Shown here: positions 25,189-33,326 of the stretch, piece after piece | Layout of the letters: each line of letters opens with the position of its first letter | Position numbering within the stretch: the stretch's first letter is position 1 | NCBI RefSeq assembly: GCF_018860155.1 | Contig: NZ_JAHKNI010000003.1 | Location: 62,001-126,000 of the forward strand | Length of the DNA: 64,000 nucleotides | Direction: 5' to 3' | From: Nocardia albiluteola | Lineage (GTDB): Bacteria; Actinomycetota; Actinomycetes; Mycobacteriales; Mycobacteriaceae | Notes under the pieces: generated by a model | Databases searched by the model: none | Seen by the model: the letters and a program-made list of their open reading frames with translations, nothing else | Told to the model about the DNA's origin: nothing | Position numbers and translations under genes: made by a program

Positions 25189-26574
25189 GTGCGAGCGCTT
25201 CTGGTAGTTGCGGTTTCGATAATGGTCGGCTGCGTGTTGTCGAGCGGGCAGCCCGCACGGGCGGACGACGGGCCAGGTGGCGGCCCCGCGCCGTCGACGG
25301 CGGCGAATCCCGCTCCATCGCCATTGCAGGAATGGATCAACAGCACCGTACCGGCACCGCAGCTGGCTCCGGGGCCGCAACATTCCGTCGGTGATTCGCA
25401 GGCGGCATTGTGGCGTGCGGTGTTGTCACCGCAGACGGGGGACCCGACCTTCGACTCCTGGCCCGCCGGCCTCGGTTCCCTGAGTCCGGGCCAGATCATC
25501 GAGTCGCGCGATGTGACGGCGACCACGGCCCCGCGCATGACGATACCGATTCAGCGCGCGGTGCTGCTGAAGTTCCGCTCCACCTCGGCGTCGGGCGCGC
25601 CCTCCTTCGGTACCGCGACGTTGATCGTTCCGGCGGCCCAGTGGACCGGGCCCGGGACCCGGCCGGTGGAGGTGAACGCGCTGCCGATCAACTCTCTCGG
25701 CGCGCACTGCACCCCGGGCTACCAGCTGTCGCACGGTGTACTCGACCACCCGAACACCGATCTCACGACGTTTATGCCGTCCATCTGGTGGGCGCTCGGT
25801 CAGGGGCACGCGGTCCTCGTGCCCGACCACGAGGGCCCGCTGATGGCCTACGCCGAGCCGAATGTCGCCGGGCACGTGATGCTCGATTCGATCCGCGCTG
25901 TGCGGGCCTACTCGCCTGGCGAGTTCCGTGACAGCCGCTACGTGGCCATCGGTTACTCGGGTGGGGCGATCGCCTCCTATGCGGCCGCGATGCTGCTCGA
26001 CGAGTACGCTCCAGAGCTTTCCGGCGTGCTGGTGGGAGCGGCCTCGGGTGGGCTGGTCACCGACTATGCCGACGTGGCTCACCGGTTCAACGGCAACATC
26101 TCCTCCGGGATCCTGCTGTCGGTGACGTTGGCGATAGCGCGTGAACATCCCGAGATGTTGCAGTACATGAACCATCTCGCGCAGTGGGTCGCGACCTCTC
26201 CGGTGCGGGACATCTGCGGCGACGTCGACGGGCCGCTCGGTGTGGTCGGATTCCCGATGGATGTCGCGGCGAACATCGGCGACCCGCTCGACAGCCCGAT
26301 CGCCGAAAAGCTGTACGGCCAATTCAATTTGGCCGATCGGAAATCGGCTGTGCCGCTGTACATCTACCATGGCGCGCTCGATCCCTGGATTCCCCTCGAG
26401 GACGCCCGGCGTGTGTACCAGCAACAGTGCAGCCGTGGTGTGCCGGCCGTCTTCCGCGTCGTACCAGGCGAGCATTTGATCGGTTATGTCACCGGCTCGC
26501 CGGGGCTCGACGACTGGATCACCGCACGGTTGCGCGGTGGGCCGGCGCCGAGCGAATGTGCCGTGCCGCGCTAG
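25189..26574 (+). CDS. Secreted LIP-family lipase (paralogue 1)
   Basis: A 461-residue alpha/beta hydrolase of the secretory lipase (LIP, Candida lipase A-like) family. The N-terminal signal ends around QPARA/DD, though MVGC could serve as a weak lipobox. A Pro-rich linker follows. The serine elbow GYSGG is near 247. The acid is Asp in YHGALDPWIP near 392 and the histidine is in VPGEHLIGY near 422. A VLVPDHEGPLMAYAEP oxyanion segment is near 204. It should hydrolyse acylglycerols or other esters outside the cell. GTG 25189 is better placed behind AAGG than GTG 25183. No KstR-like box was found upstream. A paralogue follows 347 bases downstream. Confidence 0.9.
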   Translation: MRALLVVAVSIMVGCVLSSGQPARADDGPGGGPAPSTAANPAPSPLQEWINSTVPAPQLAPGPQHSVGDSQAALWRAVLSPQTGDPTFDSWPAGLGSLSPGQIIESRDVTATTAPRMTIPIQRAVLLKFRSTSASGAPSFGTATLIVPAAQWTGPGTRPVEVNALPINSLGAHCTPGYQLSHGVLDHPNTDLTTFMPSIWWALGQGHAVLVPDHEGPLMAYAEPNVAGHVMLDSIRAVRAYSPGEFRDSRYVAIGYSGGAIASYAAAMLLDEYAPELSGVLVGAASGGLVTDYADVAHRFNGNISSGILLSVTLAIAREHPEMLQYMNHLAQWVATSPVRDICGDVDGPLGVVGFPMDVAANIGDPLDSPIAEKLYGQFNLADRKSAVPLYIYHGALDPWIPLEDARRVYQQQCSRGVPAVFRVVPGEHLIGYVTGSPGLDDWITARLRGGPAPSECAVPR

Positions 26575-26587
26575 GCCCTCCAGGGCC
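26574..26587 (+). terminator. Stem-loop directly after lipase 1
   Basis: GGCCCT-CC-AGGGCC begins at the last base of the stop codon and is followed by TTACTC. The stem is short. The 290 bases beyond it, up to the KstR box, contain no supported gene. Confidence 0.4.
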
Positions 26588-26877
26588 TTACTCCCGGTCC
26601 GACCCGAACTCGTGGTCGGCATGATCGTTTTCGGAGCGCTTTCCGGCGGCCGACCAGCCGCCGGAGCGTGATGAGGCCGCGCGCCCGGCAGAGGTTCGCC
26701 GGGTTCGGCCGGACCGGGACGAGCCACGTCCGGCCGCCGGCGGGATCGGTGCGGACCTGCCGTTCCGGCCATTACGCCGGGGACATTTCGGACCGGTTCG
26801 ACCGGCGGGCTCGGCCGAATCTCTCACCAAGACGATGGTGCGGACGATCTTCGGCGCTCTGCCGGCAGACAGCTTGA

Positions 26878-26891
26878 TGAAACAAGTTATA
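26878..26891 (+). promoter_or_regulatory. KstR-type operator before lipase 2 (perfect consensus)
   Basis: TGAAACAAGTTATA matches TNNAACNNGTTNNA at all eight fixed positions and ends 30 bases before the lipase 2 start. It is the clearest sterol-response signal in the window along with 28471-28484. Confidence 0.7.
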
Positions 26892-26921
26892 TGACAACGT
26901 CGTTCGGAATGAGGAAAATCG

Positions 26922-28301
26922 GTGAGATCACTTTCGATGCTTGTAATCACATTGCTGGCCGGGTGTATGGCGGTCACCGCGCAGCCCGCACGAGCCGACG
27001 AGGGGCCGCCCGGCACGTCCGGGCCGCCGCCGACCGCGGCCGATCCGGCGCCGTCCCCGCTGCAGGCGTGGATCGACCACACCATCCCTAGGCCGCCGCT
27101 GTCCCCGACACCGGCGCAGACGAGCGGCGACCAGTTGGCCCTGTGGAAATCGATATTGCCGTCGCCGACCGGAGACCCGGCGTTCGACGCGTGGCCCGCC
27201 GGCCTCGACGGATTGCGTCCGGGTCAGCTGATCGAATCGCGTGACGTGACGGCGCCGGTCGCCGCACTCGTCAACGCGCCGATCGCGCGGGCACTGCTGT
27301 TGAAGTTCCGAACCACTGGGGCGTCAGGTGCACCGTCGTACGGCACGGCGACCTTCCTCGTTCCCGCCGCGGCATGGACCGGGCCCGGCGCCCGGCCGGT
27401 GGAAGTGACCACCATGCCGATCAACGCGCTCGGGCTGCGCTGCACCCCGGGCTATACCTTCGCGCACGGAGTCCACGACAACAACGACATCAACGTCTTC
27501 CTACCGGGAGTCGGTGCGGCGCTGAGCAAAGGCCACGCGGTCCTCGTACCCGACCACGAAGGCCCGCGGATGGCGTATGCCGAGCCCACGGTCGCGGGGC
27601 ACGTGACCCTCGATTCGATTCGTGCCGTCCGGTCGCAACTTCCGAAAGAGTTCGGTGACAGTCGTTTCGCGGTCAGCGGCTATTCGGGTGGGGCGATCGC
27701 GTCGTATGCGACGACGATGCTCCTGCACGAGTATGCACCGGAGCTGGCGGGTGTGCTGGTTGGTTCGGCCGTAGGTGGGCTGGTGACCGACTACGGCGTG
27801 GTAGCGCACGTGTTCAATGGCCACAGCGCGTCCGGAATCCTGTTGTCGGTGTCGTTGGCGATGGCGCGCGTACACCCCGAGATGCTGAAGTACATGAACC
27901 ATCTCGCGCAGTGGGTGGCGACCTCACCGCTGAAGGACATCTGCGGTGAAGCCGACGGACCGCTCGGCGCGGTGGGAATCCCGATCGATGTCGCCGCGAA
28001 TATCGACCATCCGCTCGAGAGCGGTATCGCCGAGGACATCGAGCGGCTGACGAACCTGACGGACCGCAAATCGGCTGCCCCGCTGTACGTCTACCACGGG
28101 GGGAGCGACTTCTGGATTCCCATCGCGGGGGCCCAGCAGATGTACCGGCAACAGTGCAGCCTCGGTGTTCCGGCCGAATTCCGCACCGTACCGGGCGAGC
28201 ATGTGGCCGCGATGGTCGGCGGAGCCGGCGGCGCCGCCGACTGGATCGACGCCAGGCTGCGCGGAGAGCCCGCGCCGAACGAGTGCCCGACGCTTCATTA
28301 G
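26922..28301 (+). CDS. Secreted LIP-family lipase (paralogue 2), sterol-regulated
   Basis: A 459-residue paralogue of lipase 1, similar throughout (shared ARALLLKFRTTGASGAPSYG-like and VPDHEGPRMAYAEP stretches). The nucleophile is in GYSGG near 249, the acid is Asp in YHGGSDFWIP near 391 and the His is in VPGEHVAAM near 421. The N-terminus has a proper lipobox, LLAGC at 11-15, as well as a PARA/DE cleavage site, so it may be a lipoprotein. AGGAAA lies before the GTG. The perfect KstR box upstream suggests induction by cholesterol, hence a role in freeing fatty acids or sterols from esters. Confidence 0.9.
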   Translation: MRSLSMLVITLLAGCMAVTAQPARADEGPPGTSGPPPTAADPAPSPLQAWIDHTIPRPPLSPTPAQTSGDQLALWKSILPSPTGDPAFDAWPAGLDGLRPGQLIESRDVTAPVAALVNAPIARALLLKFRTTGASGAPSYGTATFLVPAAAWTGPGARPVEVTTMPINALGLRCTPGYTFAHGVHDNNDINVFLPGVGAALSKGHAVLVPDHEGPRMAYAEPTVAGHVTLDSIRAVRSQLPKEFGDSRFAVSGYSGGAIASYATTMLLHEYAPELAGVLVGSAVGGLVTDYGVVAHVFNGHSASGILLSVSLAMARVHPEMLKYMNHLAQWVATSPLKDICGEADGPLGAVGIPIDVAANIDHPLESGIAEDIERLTNLTDRKSAAPLYVYHGGSDFWIPIAGAQQMYRQQCSLGVPAEFRTVPGEHVAAMVGGAGGAADWIDARLRGEPAPNECPTLH

Positions 28302-28392
28302 CTTGCAATCCGCGGGCTATCGCGGGGCCTGCGGGACCATCGAATTCTCGGCATGGAGGCGGCCTGCGGTTAATGTGAAACAGCGTTACAGC

Positions 28393-28406
28393 CAGAACGT
28401 GTTCTA
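28393..28406 (+). promoter_or_regulatory. KstR-type operator, distal (7 of 8 fixed positions)
   Basis: CAGAACGTGTTCTA contains the perfect palindrome AGAACGTGTTCT and differs from TNNAACNNGTTNNA only at its first base. It lies 97 bases before the lipase/cholesterol-oxidase operon, in AT-rich leader sequence. Confidence 0.65.
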
Positions 28407-28470
28407 TGTAGTCTCTTCTTCATTAAATAGGAGTTGTACTGGAGTTAATCTGCGCCGCACGTTATATTGC

Positions 28471-28484
28471 TGCAACACGTTCTA
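28471..28484 (+). promoter_or_regulatory. KstR-type operator, proximal (perfect consensus)
   Basis: TGCAACACGTTCTA matches all eight fixed positions and ends 19 bases before the operon's GTG, overlapping the likely transcription start. Two boxes 78 bases apart suggest cooperative or looped repression. Confidence 0.7.
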
Positions 28485-28503
28485 GATCATGAGGTAGGGG
28501 ACT

Positions 28504-29439
28504 GTGCGGCACTGGGCTGTGGGAGTGATCGCTGGGGTGGCATTGGCCTCGGGGTTGAGCGGGGGTGTGGCACGGGCCGAGCTGCCGGTGTCCTACATGT
28601 TCGGGGCCGGGATCGTGAACGAGGTGCGCAACCCCGGTGGGTCGTTGCCGGGGAGCAACGACTGGCACTGCGTTCCGAGCGCGGCGCATCCCGATCCGGT
28701 GGTGCTGGTGCACGGCTTCGCCTCCAATGCCCAAACCGACTGGGGCACCTACGTACCGCTGCTCGCGAACGAGGGCTACTGCGTGTTCGCGGTCACCTAC
28801 GGTGGTTACCCGCAGCAGCCGTGGCCGGTGCCCGCGTTCGCCGGATTGCGCGACATCGCAAGCAGCAGTGCGGAGATCGCGGCATTCGTGGACCGGGTAC
28901 TGGCGGCGACCGGGGCTCATCAGGTCGACATCGTGGCGCACTCCGAGGGCACCGTGGCGGCGAACTACTACGTCAAGCGCCGCGGCGGGGCGGCGGTGGT
29001 GCACCGGATCGTCTCGCTCGGCGCCAACCACACCGGATCGGCGGCATTCGGTGCGGTGACCGCGCGAGACTACGCGCGGCGCAACGGCTTCGGGCCGGAC
29101 TTCGAAGGCTCGATGGATGCCGTGTGCGAGTCGTGCCTGCAGGTGCTCGCCGGCTCGCCGCTGCTGACTGAACTGAACAGCGACGGGCTCTACGCGCCGG
29201 GGGTTGTCTACACCAACATCCTGACCCGATATGACGAGTTCGTCGTGCCCTATACCGCCGGCGCCGGCGATGCACCAAACGCAACCACCATCGTCGTGCA
29301 GGACGGGTGCGATATCGACTATTCCGACCACCTGTCCATTGCCGCCAGCCGGCGCGCGGCGATGTACGTCCTCAACGTGCTCGATCCGGAGCATCCACAC
29401 CCCGTCCCGTGCGAGTTCGTTGCACCGCTGGTCGGCTGA
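28504..29439 (+). CDS. Secreted triacylglycerol/sterol-ester lipase (class 2-like)
   Basis: A 311-residue exported alpha/beta hydrolase. The signal peptide is at 1-23 (cut after ARA). The oxyanion-hole motif VLVHGFASN is near 68-76 and the nucleophile is in VAHSEGT near 146. The acid is probably Asp in RYDEFVVPYTAG near 243 and the histidine is in YSDHLSIAAS near 277. Paired cysteines fit extracellular disulphides. AGGTAGGGG precedes the GTG. It is the first gene of a three-gene operon (5-base gap to the next), downstream of two KstR-type boxes. Pairing with a cholesterol oxidase suggests it releases cholesterol from its esters, though the substrate is inferred. Confidence 0.85.
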   Translation: MRHWAVGVIAGVALASGLSGGVARAELPVSYMFGAGIVNEVRNPGGSLPGSNDWHCVPSAAHPDPVVLVHGFASNAQTDWGTYVPLLANEGYCVFAVTYGGYPQQPWPVPAFAGLRDIASSSAEIAAFVDRVLAATGAHQVDIVAHSEGTVAANYYVKRRGGAAVVHRIVSLGANHTGSAAFGAVTARDYARRNGFGPDFEGSMDAVCESCLQVLAGSPLLTELNSDGLYAPGVVYTNILTRYDEFVVPYTAGAGDAPNATTIVVQDGCDIDYSDHLSIAASRRAAMYVLNVLDPEHPHPVPCEFVAPLVG

Positions 29440-29444
29440 CCCCC

Positions 29445-31478
29445 ATGCACACCCAACGCCGCATGCTGCTGAAATCGTTGCCCGCACTGCTGCTGGGTCT
29501 TTCGGCGCTGCCGCCGGCCTGGCTCACCCCGGCCGCGGTCGCCGACCCGCCGCCCGCGCCGCGCGACGATGCGGTCGCGCACCTGCTGGCGGCGCTGCGC
29601 CGCCCGGGCGTCGACCGGACCACGGCCGACCGGCTGGTGCTGGAATTCCTGAAAACCGATCCGGCGGTGCGGAACCTGTCGGAGTCGCTGCCACGGCCGG
29701 TGCGCGATGTCATCGCGGCCGTGGAAGGTGCGAGTAGCCTCACCGGCATCGGGGAGTCACCGTTCGAGCTGTCCGACGAGGTCGCCGAATTGCGGGCGTT
29801 CATCGACGCGCAGGCGCAGGAGTTCCCGGACATCCTGGAGAGCACCGGTCGCCCGGTGCGGTACGTGCCCGGCTACCGCTTCCACAATTGGGGCCTGACC
29901 GTGGACAACGTCCCCGAATACACCTTCGTGCCGACCACGAAGGCCGGGGTGTGCAACATCGTTGCGTGGGCGGCACGGCAGCGCCGGGCGGTGCGGGCGG
30001 CCGGGTACCGGCATTCCTGGAACGACGTCTTCGGCGCCGACGGCGGGGTGCTGATCTCCATGCTGCAACTCGAGCAGGTTGACAATCTGCCCGCCGACCT
30101 CGCGCCGGTCGACCGGGACAATCAGCTGCAGGGCTGCACGTTCGTCGGCATCGTCGACGGCAAGGGGCTCGTGCGGGTCGGGGCGGCCACCACCAATCAG
30201 CAGTTTCGCGATTGGATGCTCAGTTCCACCGGTGGAAACCGCCGCTGGACCCTGCCCTTGAACGTGGTGCTCTCCGAAATCACCCTGGGTGGCAGCATTT
30301 CGATGATTTGTCACGGGGCAGGGCTGCGCAACCAGACGATCAGCGATCTGGTCGCCGCGGTCGAATTCGTCAACGCGCGCGGCGAACTGCAGACGGTGTC
30401 GGATCCGGAGCTGATCACCGCCGCGGCCGGTGCTTTCGGCATCCTCGGCATCCTTACCGCGATCACCTTCCGGCTCGACCCGATGACGTACGCGAGCATG
30501 AAGCCGATGATGGTGCCGGCGCTGCTGGCGGTCCCGCCCGCGCCCGGCCAGCAGGTGCCGCCGGAGCTGGCGATCTCGGTCACCGACGCGCAACGCGACG
30601 CCGCCTGGCGCGAGTTCACCCGCCGCGCGGAACAGGACTACTACGCCGAATGGTTCTGGTTCCCCTACCGTCCCGACGTCTATGTCAACACCTGGAGCAA
30701 CGACGGCCCGCCCGCCCGGTCGACTCCCGACTATCTCGACAACGTCCTGCACTACCTGGAGGAATGGCTGTCCACCATGCTCGAGCAGGTGCCGGCGTGG
30801 CGCGCTGCCCCCGGCCGGACGCAGGCCGAGGTACTGGGCGCGGTCACCACGGTCGGGCTGCTGCACTGCGGCCCGGACGATCCACCGGTGGCGACGCCGC
30901 TCATCGACGCCATCCACTTCCGGCGCGGGGTGCGCAATTGGCGGGTGCTGGACATGGAGGTCGAGATTCCGATTCCCGCCGCCGTGGACGGCAAGCCCGA
31001 CTGGACGGTGCCCGCGCGCGCGTGGTGGGAGGCCATCAACCTGGTCTATTCCCGGCCCGATGCGCCGATGCGGGTGGCCCTGGAGATGCGGGTGATGGGT
31101 GGATCGTCGGTGGATATGTCCCCGACCTACGGCAACACGTTCGGCACCTGCTCCATCGAGGTACTCACCAGCCAGCTGGTGCCGCAGTCCGAGTGGAACA
31201 GCTTCATCCAGCAGCTCTACGATCGCTGGGCCGGGATCACCGGCGCGGACGGCGCGCGGCTCAATGTGCGCCCGCACTGGGCCAAGCAGTGGCCGCGCAG
31301 CATCGAGGGCCGTCGCCCTGCCGAATACCTGCGCGAGGTCGCCTACGCCGAGCAGATTCCCCGGTTCGCCGCACATGTCCGCCGGATCGCCGCGGCCGGC
31401 GGCGTGGATCCGGCGCAGCTGCGGGAACGCTTCGCCAATCCCCTGTTCGACGAGATCCTTGCGGCGGTGTACCAGTGA
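29445..31478 (+). CDS. Exported VAO-type (type II) cholesterol oxidase
   Basis: A 677-residue flavoenzyme whose N-terminus has a twin-arginine-like signal (TQRRMLLKSL, then a hydrophobic stretch and AVA/DPP). An FAD-binding domain of the vanillyl-alcohol-oxidase type follows (about 140-330); His190 in AAGYRHSW is a good candidate for covalent FAD attachment. The C-terminal half matches the cholesterol-oxidase substrate-binding domain of Brevibacterium type II enzyme (DMEVEIPIPAAVDGKPDW near 504, MRVMGGSSVDMSPTYGNTFG). The reaction is cholesterol plus oxygen to cholest-4-en-3-one plus peroxide. It is unrelated in fold to the ChoD gene at 11.5 kb. The ATG at 29445 follows the lipase stop by five bases, and the stop overlaps the next gene's GTG. 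Confidence 0.88.
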   Translation: MHTQRRMLLKSLPALLLGLSALPPAWLTPAAVADPPPAPRDDAVAHLLAALRRPGVDRTTADRLVLEFLKTDPAVRNLSESLPRPVRDVIAAVEGASSLTGIGESPFELSDEVAELRAFIDAQAQEFPDILESTGRPVRYVPGYRFHNWGLTVDNVPEYTFVPTTKAGVCNIVAWAARQRRAVRAAGYRHSWNDVFGADGGVLISMLQLEQVDNLPADLAPVDRDNQLQGCTFVGIVDGKGLVRVGAATTNQQFRDWMLSSTGGNRRWTLPLNVVLSEITLGGSISMICHGAGLRNQTISDLVAAVEFVNARGELQTVSDPELITAAAGAFGILGILTAITFRLDPMTYASMKPMMVPALLAVPPAPGQQVPPELAISVTDAQRDAAWREFTRRAEQDYYAEWFWFPYRPDVYVNTWSNDGPPARSTPDYLDNVLHYLEEWLSTMLEQVPAWRAAPGRTQAEVLGAVTTVGLLHCGPDDPPVATPLIDAIHFRRGVRNWRVLDMEVEIPIPAAVDGKPDWTVPARAWWEAINLVYSRPDAPMRVALEMRVMGGSSVDMSPTYGNTFGTCSIEVLTSQLVPQSEWNSFIQQLYDRWAGITGADGARLNVRPHWAKQWPRSIEGRRPAEYLREVAYAEQIPRFAAHVRRIAAAGGVDPAQLRERFANPLFDEILAAVYQ

Positions 31479-32962
31479 GAGCCCGACCGGTGAAAACCTT
31501 TGTCGCGATGTCGGTGGTGGTGCTGTCGACCCTGGGGATCGGTCCTGCCGCCGCTGCCGGACCGGAGCAGGTCGATGTCGTCATGTCCGACGGTGTGCGA
31601 ATCGAGGCGACGGTGTTACCCGCCGCGCCCGGCAGCCCGCTGGTGCTGATCCCCGGTGAGGTCGGCGTGCCGCGGCTGATGTACCAGGCCCCGCTGCAGG
31701 CGCTGCACTCGCGTGGCTACACGGTCATCGTCTACGACCCGCGTGGCACCTTCGGCTCCACGGGCGAGTTCGACTTCGCCGGCCCGCGCGAGATCCAGGA
31801 CGTCTCCGAACTGATCGACTGGGCCGGTGGCCGATTCGGCACCGGCGCGGCAGCGGTGGCGGGCATGGGCAACGGTGGCGGCACCGGTCTGCTGGCTGCC
31901 GCACACGATCGGCGAATCCGGGCGGTGGTCAGTCTCGGCGGCTGGGCCGACCTTACCCGGGCGTGGTTTCCCGGCGGTACCGCCGATGTCGAGGCCATCG
32001 GCACCCAGCGCCTGCTGGGCGGCGCCACCAGCCGGTTCGGCGCCGACGCCCGCCATATCCTCGACGCGGCGGACCCGCAGCGGTTCACCGCCGCCCGCGA
32101 TGTCGACATGCGGGCACTGGCGGCCAACAGGCCCGCGGTGTTCGTCGGCCAGGCGTGGGGCGACTCGCTGTATCCGCCCCGGCAGCTTGTGGATGCCTTC
32201 GCCGGCTATCCCGGCCCGCTGCGGCTGGAGCTGTCCGCCGGCGACCATTCGGTATCCGACGCCCCCGGCGGCTATCTGGGCCTGCCCAACCACGATTGGG
32301 ATACCGCCTACCGCTGGCTCGATGCCGCGCTGCGCGGCACCGACCCCGGCCTGCTCGGCGAACCGCCCCTGCACCTGGCCCCGATGACCAGCTCGCCCGC
32401 CGAAATGCTCGGCGGTCAGCAGTATTCGGCGCCCATGGCCGTCGCGGACCTGCGACCCACCACCGGGCTCGCGCTCGGCGCCGGCGTGCTCGGTGCGGCG
32501 GCGGCAGCCACCGCCACCACCCTCGTCGGCGGCGCCGCCGGCGTCGACAGCGGCCCGGTGTATCTCACCGGTGCACTGCAATATCTGGGGACCGTGCCGC
32601 CCACGCCATTGGGCGCTGTCAGCCCGGCGTGGCGTACCGCCGTGTTCGCCGCGCCGCGCCGGCTCGTCGGTCTGCCCGACCTCACCGTGACTCTCGGCAC
32701 GGCACACCCCGCCACTCTCGTCGCATACCTGTACGACGAGGGCCCCGACAGCAGCGGTGTGTTGCTCAGCCACGCCCCCGTCACGGTGACCGGAACCGGT
32801 TCCGCCACAGTCGAATTGCAGCCGGTCGACTGGGTCGTCGCGGCCGGGCACCGGCTCACCCTGATCGTCGGTACCCACGACAGCCGCTACGCCGGTGTCA
32901 CTACCCCTGGTGCCACCATCACCCTCACCGCCGGACGGCTCGACCTGCCCCTGCAGGACTGA
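31475..32962 (+). CDS. Exported CocE/X-Pro peptidase-like protein lacking the nucleophile serine
   Basis: A 495-residue protein with a signal peptide (1-29, cut near AAAA/GPE), an alpha/beta hydrolase domain (about 30-290) and a C-terminal beta domain (about 340-495), the layout of CocE and X-Pro dipeptidyl peptidases. The elbow that is normally G-x-S-Y-G-G reads GMGNGGG (near 129-135), so the catalytic Ser is Gly. The Asp (AWGDSLYPP) and His (AGDHSVSD) positions remain. The GTG at 31475 overlaps the cholesterol oxidase stop (GTGA), so it is coupled; GTG 31490 is an alternative start. It is probably a non-catalytic partner, binding protein or changed-chemistry enzyme in the sterol operon. Confidence 0.8.
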   Translation: MRARPVKTFVAMSVVVLSTLGIGPAAAAGPEQVDVVMSDGVRIEATVLPAAPGSPLVLIPGEVGVPRLMYQAPLQALHSRGYTVIVYDPRGTFGSTGEFDFAGPREIQDVSELIDWAGGRFGTGAAAVAGMGNGGGTGLLAAAHDRRIRAVVSLGGWADLTRAWFPGGTADVEAIGTQRLLGGATSRFGADARHILDAADPQRFTAARDVDMRALAANRPAVFVGQAWGDSLYPPRQLVDAFAGYPGPLRLELSAGDHSVSDAPGGYLGLPNHDWDTAYRWLDAALRGTDPGLLGEPPLHLAPMTSSPAEMLGGQQYSAPMAVADLRPTTGLALGAGVLGAAAAATATTLVGGAAGVDSGPVYLTGALQYLGTVPPTPLGAVSPAWRTAVFAAPRRLVGLPDLTVTLGTAHPATLVAYLYDEGPDSSGVLLSHAPVTVTGTGSATVELQPVDWVVAAGHRLTLIVGTHDSRYAGVTTPGATITLTAGRLDLPLQD

Positions 32963-33180
32963 GGATGCGGCTCCCCCGCCTCCCCGCGATTTCTGCGTGT
33001 CGTCAGATGCAGGGAGAACTGGGTGTCGGGCCGGCGGTTGGGTTGCGGGCCACCGCCTGGGCGTGCCCGGCGCTGCGTTTCGGCGGTCATCGGGTTGTCG
33101 TTCGGACCGCGGGTTGGCGCTGTTGGTTCTTGGCTGGCTGCCGATCTACCGGCAGGACATGTGCGAGCTGGTCGAATGAT

Positions 33181-33241
33181 TCACTCCCAGGCCCGCACCC
33201 TGGGGTGAGATCCCGCCCCACCCTCGGGGGGCCGGGAGTGA
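33181..33241 (+). terminator. Long inverted repeat after the sterol operon
   Basis: TCACTCCCAGGCC (33181-33193) pairs with GGCCGGGAGTGA (33230-33241) with one bulged base, enclosing a GC-rich loop. The region from 32963 to here has no supported gene. Confidence 0.45.
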
Positions 33242-33326
33242 TCTCGAGGGTTGCTATCGCAGGTACCGCCGAACAGGGAAATTGGAGGTACGAAGATCGC
33301 CGCCACCGAGACCCTGGGATCCGATC

